Source of the DNA: CALKYB01 sp964510575
Lineage (GTDB): Bacteria > Bdellovibrionota_C > UBA2361 > SZUA-149 > CALKYB01
Direction: 5' to 3'
Length of the DNA: 27,646 nt
Assembly (NCBI GenBank): GCA_964510575.1
Contig: CAZECN010000036.1
Coordinates: forward strand, 1 to 27,646
Shown here: one piece after another, positions 25,301-27,646 of the stretch
Position numbering within the stretch: the stretch's first letter is position 1
Layout of the letters: every line of letters starts with the position of its first letter
Notes under the pieces: generated by a model
Seen by the model: the letters and a program-made list of their open reading frames with translations, nothing else
What the model was told of the DNA's origin: nothing
The model's database searches: none
Position numbers and translations under genes: made by a program

Positions 25301-25325
25301 CTCTGCAAAAACAGTTTTGCTAGAG
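25301..25325 (-). repeat. Hairpin spanning the HPt gene stop codon
   Basis: CTCTGCAAAA pairs with TTTTGC and AGAG with a single bulged T (25321), around the loop ACAG. It includes the TAG of the minus-strand HPt gene. It could be a weak terminator for that gene; there is no long U-run in either direction. Confidence 0.4.
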
Positions 25326-25622
25326 CTGCTTTTCCTCTTTCTTTAGCAGTTCGATGATTTCTTTGAAGCGAGAAATTTTTGACGAATCGTAGTTTTGAGG
25401 CCTGAAAATCTCTTCTCCCTCAGTTGCCAGAGCGACGACTTTCTCTAGTTCCAGAAAACCTGCTCCTCCTTTTATTGTATGAAATCTTCGGTAAATCTCC
25501 TCCCTTTGACTATCGATTTGCTCAGGATGTTCGATTTGTTGTCTGAAATAAGCCATATGTTTTGAGTACTCGTCTTTAAAGAGCTCATAGGCTTTTTTTA
25601 AATAGTCTGGCAGTTCTTTCAT
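25320..25622 (-). CDS. Stand-alone histidine phosphotransfer (HPt) protein
   Basis: 100 aa, a single HPt domain. The phosphorylatable histidine is H48 in FHTIKGGAGF, the classic HPt motif with Lys and Gly at the conserved places. It would shuttle phosphate between a hybrid kinase and a response regulator in the cytosol. The ATG at 25622 has AGG six nt upstream. No kinase or regulator gene is adjacent; the only receiver protein in the window is at the far left end. The start and length are normal for an HPt module. Confidence 0.87.
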   Translation of the reverse strand: MKELPDYLKKAYELFKDEYSKHMAYFRQQIEHPEQIDSQREEIYRRFHTIKGGAGFLELEKVVALATEGEEIFRPQNYDSSKISRFKEIIELLKKEEKQL

Positions 25623-25773
25623 AGCTACCTAGTAAACTATATCTACACCTTTATCTCCACGGCTTAATTTTATACATCGATTTTATCATTAAAGCTCTGC
25701 GCTAGAGTTTGGAGTATGTATTTGGTATAGAATCATCCCCGAAAGGGTAGCCCGCCAATGCTTGGTTGGTGAA

Positions 25774-25800
25774 TGGACAGGGCATGTATGTCGTTATACT
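25774..25800 (+). promoter_or_regulatory. Candidate promoter for the SPFH lipoprotein gene
   Basis: TGGACA (25774-25779), a 15-nt spacer and TATACT (25795-25800). Transcription would start near 25807, which supports the ATG at 25849 and not the earlier in-frame TTG at 25762. The spacer is shorter than ideal. Confidence 0.4.
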
Positions 25801-25848
25801 TGCCGCCCGTCAGATTCAAGAATTAACTTAAGAGGAAAGGAAGACCTA

Positions 25849-26634
25849 ATGTTGAGGTTACCAGTTATTTTAAAATATCTAGTAGTATTCTTTTTTTGCT
25901 GTTCCCTATCAGGGTGCGTGATTGTTGATGAAGGTATGGCCGGCATAAAAAAGCGTTTTGGTAAGGTACAGGATGAAACATTAGGACCTGGCGTTCATTT
26001 TTTTATCCCAGGCATGGATGTTATCGAACACTGGGATATCAAAACTCAAAGAAGACAAAATCAATTAGACTTACCCAGTAAGGAAGGTCTGATCGTCAGG
26101 CTTGAGACAGCGGTTCTTTTTAGACCAACTGATGTAGTCAATTTAAGAAAGAAAATTGGCCCAAGGTTTGTGAAAAGTGTTCTTGAGCCAGAGCTGATTA
26201 ATGTGTTCCGTGAGGTGATCGGAAAACAAAAAGTCGAGGAGTTGATCAATAGCCCCGAGACTTTAACCAAAGCAGCAAAAGAAAACCTAAAAAACAACTT
26301 GGCCACTAGGGGCATACTGGTCGAAGACTTACTAGTTACTGACTTAGGTTTGCCTGGTAAATTCAAAGATTCTATTGAGCAGAAACTTCAAGCTGAACAG
26401 AAGGCTTTAGAGAAAGAGTTTGAGTTAGATCAAGCTAAGAAAGATGCTGAGATTGAGATAGCGAGAGCAAAAGGTGCTGCTCAGGCTCAAGAGATAGTTA
26501 AGAAAACACTTTCTCAGGAATATTTACAGTATCTATGGATTTCAACTTTAAATGAAAATCCTAATGTGATTTATGTTTCAACCGAGGCTAATATGCCGAT
26601 GTTTAGAACTGCCAATGAGCCAAAAGTTAAGTAG
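25849..26634 (+). CDS. SPFH/prohibitin-family lipoprotein
   Basis: 261 aa from ATG 25849, which has a purine-rich SD (AGGAAAGGAAG). The first 23 residues are a lipoprotein signal peptide ending in the lipobox LSGC, with Cys23 as the predicted lipidated residue and Val, not Asp, at +2. An SPFH/Band 7 domain follows (about 24-185; GIKKRFGKVQDETLGPGVHF, then the typical 'R...D' repeats). A charged coiled coil (about 180-230, AEQKALEKEFELDQAKKDAEI) and a short tail end it. SPFH proteins oligomerise as membrane scaffolds and usually have an uncleaved anchor; a lipidated form is atypical. A TTG at 25762 would add 29 residues before the signal peptide and is unlikely. Confidence 0.8.
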   Translation: MLRLPVILKYLVVFFFCCSLSGCVIVDEGMAGIKKRFGKVQDETLGPGVHFFIPGMDVIEHWDIKTQRRQNQLDLPSKEGLIVRLETAVLFRPTDVVNLRKKIGPRFVKSVLEPELINVFREVIGKQKVEELINSPETLTKAAKENLKNNLATRGILVEDLLVTDLGLPGKFKDSIEQKLQAEQKALEKEFELDQAKKDAEIEIARAKGAAQAQEIVKKTLSQEYLQYLWISTLNENPNVIYVSTEANMPMFRTANEPKVK

Positions 26635-26681
26635 CTTAACTAGGCCAGTATGAGGGCTTACTAGCTTAGAGCCTGAAATGA

Positions 26682-26711
26682 AAAAAGCCGCTCCCAAGGG
26701 AGCGGCTTTTT
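26682..26711. terminator. Strong bidirectional intrinsic terminator
   Basis: A perfect GC-rich stem GCCGCTCCC/GGGAGCGGC (26687-26695 / 26698-26706) is flanked by A-run and T-run, so it works on both strands. It separates the convergent SPFH and PEP-CTERM genes. Confidence 0.92.
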
Positions 26712-26731
26712 GTTAAGAAAACAGCTTCGAA

Positions 26732-27523
26732 TTAAGCCATTTTCTTTCTTCTAGCAGCTAGTCCAGCAAGACCAACTAGAAGCAATCCAACTGTAGCAGG
26801 CTCTGGAACTTCAGCTCCTGGACCTGTTCCACCACAACCACCAAGTGCGTCAGAGCAAGTGATAATTGTTGTAGCGATAGAGTTAGTGTCATACCAACCA
26901 ACTCCGTTTCTGCTAAATCCAGTTAGAACTCCTTCCTCGTTGTAAGAGAAATTTGAGTTAAGCACTGGGTGAAACCAGAAACCAAGCTCTTCATCAAAGA
27001 AAACACCTTGCCAGTCATCTGAAAGATTGGCGGCGTTGATGTCAACTGTGTCGATTCCAAATTGAACCTGACGAGTAGTTTGAGTGTCAACTATGCTGAA
27101 AGCATCTTCGAAAGTTGCAATATGGTTTTCAGTATTTCTGAAAGAGTTAGACAATCCTGTTTGTCCGTTTGAAGTGTCGTAACCAAATACAGACAATGTG
27201 TTACTCTCTAAATCACCGTATATAATGGCTAGTTCAGTAGTTGAAGTCTTAGGGTTAGGGCCGTTGTTTACAACAAGGTAAAAAGCGTCAGCCTTCTCGC
27301 CAGTTTCAGTCTGATCCAGTGTAAAGTTCCAGTAGAAATTACTACCAGGCGTATACTGAGTGTGAAGGTATAAAAGCTCTCCAGCAGATTCGTTGCCATT
27401 AAATTGGCTCATTTCACTCTGAAAGTTGTAGATAGGTGCTTCCATTTCAGCCCAAGGTGTCGCACTTGCAGTGCTAACCAAAGAAGCCAGACACAATGCT
27501 GATGCCATTTTTGAAAATTTCAT
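26732..27523 (-). CDS. Secreted PEP-CTERM protein, function unknown
   Basis: 263 aa from ATG 27523. A signal peptide (about 1-22, ending STASA) and a C-terminal VPEPATVGLLLVGLAGLAARRKK (in parts: VPEP, hydrophobic helix, RRKK; 239-263) give the PEP-CTERM sorting layout, which is processed by an exosortase of the XrtA class and usually linked to exopolysaccharide. The body is beta-rich and polar, with one short Cys/Gly-rich stretch (TCSDALGGCGG) before the tag; I do not recognise the domain. An ATG four codons upstream (27535) has no SD, whereas GGAG lies 6 nt before ATG 27523, so I chose the latter. No exosortase gene is in the window. Confidence 0.82.
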   Translation of the reverse strand: MKFSKMASALCLASLVSTASATPWAEMEAPIYNFQSEMSQFNGNESAGELLYLHTQYTPGSNFYWNFTLDQTETGEKADAFYLVVNNGPNPKTSTTELAIIYGDLESNTLSVFGYDTSNGQTGLSNSFRNTENHIATFEDAFSIVDTQTTRQVQFGIDTVDINAANLSDDWQGVFFDEELGFWFHPVLNSNFSYNEEGVLTGFSRNGVGWYDTNSIATTIITCSDALGGCGGTGPGAEVPEPATVGLLLVGLAGLAARRKKMA

Positions 27524-27538
27524 TTTTAACTCCATAAA

Positions 27539-27638
27539 TAATACTAAATTGTTTCTCCGTAGAATAGTCAGTTATTGGGACCGAAATGGTTCAAAAAAAG
27601 ACTATAATTGTGCTAAAAGCTGTAAGGATTTAGTATTA
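27539..27638. repeat. 10-bp inverted repeat flanking the PEP-CTERM upstream region
   Basis: TAATACTAAA (27539-27548) and TTTAGTATTA (27629-27638) are exact reverse complements 80 nt apart. The second lies in a tighter palindrome, TTAGTATTACTAA. A possible -10 (TATAGT on the minus strand, 27601-27606) lies between them without a good -35. Could be a regulator-binding pair or chance in AT-rich DNA. Confidence 0.4.
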
Positions 27639-27646
27639 CTAAGAAA

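Noticed and set aside
25762..25848. TTG start for the SPFH protein
   Set aside because: It would place 29 charged residues before a clear lipoprotein signal peptide, has no SD and lies upstream of the predicted transcription start.
1..27646. CRISPR array, tRNA/rRNA genes, insertion sequences, toxin-antitoxin or phage genes
   Set aside because: I looked for repeat-spacer periodicity, tRNA cloverleaf ends, transposase motifs and small overlapping gene pairs and saw none. PIN domain at 23651 belongs to a PIN-PhoH fusion, not to a VapBC pair.

Overview
The window is a gene-dense stretch of a Gram-negative bacterial chromosome with moderate GC and no tRNA, rRNA, CRISPR array or transposase that I can see. 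Evidence for a diderm envelope: a Tad/Flp pilus operon, a lipoprotein with a lipobox, a GlyGly-CTERM protein and a PEP-CTERM protein. Placement below that level is uncertain. A proteobacterium or a PVC-group (Verrucomicrobia-like) lineage would both fit; this is a weak inference from protein style, not from a marker tree.

Layout. (1) 1-6789, minus strand: one tightly packed Tad pilus operon read right to left, tadZ - flp - cpaB - tadA - tadB - tadC - a GspE-N/receiver protein cut by the left edge. Junctions overlap by 4, 8 or 11 nt or abut, so the operon looks translationally coupled. Secretin, prepilin peptidase and TadE/TadD genes are not in the window. (2) 7123-8466, divergent: an exported, membrane-anchored protein with a J-domain at its cytosolic end. 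(3) 8655-12878: parC-parE, both subunits of topoisomerase IV. (4) 12874-13351: a gene-free block with several strong dyads, including a long hairpin starting at the parE stop codon. (5) 13352-14542: a secreted GlyGly-CTERM protein. (6) 14842-17312: two tandemly duplicated GT4 glycosyltransferases. (7) 17326-19192, minus: rppH followed by an M20 dipeptidase. (8) 19395-22179: a polytopic GT-C-like membrane protein convergent with and overlapping hisS. (9) 22402-25126: an M16 peptidase and a PIN-PhoH ATPase. (10) 25127-27646: a structured intergenic element, an orphan HPt protein, an SPFH-domain lipoprotein, a strong bidirectional terminator and a PEP-CTERM protein.

How the genes relate. The Tad genes form the inner-membrane motor of a pilus (TadA ATPase, TadB/TadC platform, CpaB, TadZ localiser) plus one small Flp-type pilin. 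The last gene appears to join the N-terminal half of a GspE/PilB-type ATPase to a phosphoreceiver, so it may link signalling to the motor. The HPt protein at the other end of the window is a possible phosphodonor, but nothing in the sequence ties the two together. The duplicated glycosyltransferases, the GT-C-like protein and the two C-terminal sorting tags suggest an envelope rich in polysaccharide and anchored or exported proteins. The most unusual things here are the GspE-N/receiver protein, the membrane-anchored J-domain protein, the SPFH lipoprotein, and the two stop-codon-abutting structured elements after parE and phoH, which share collinear sequence blocks.
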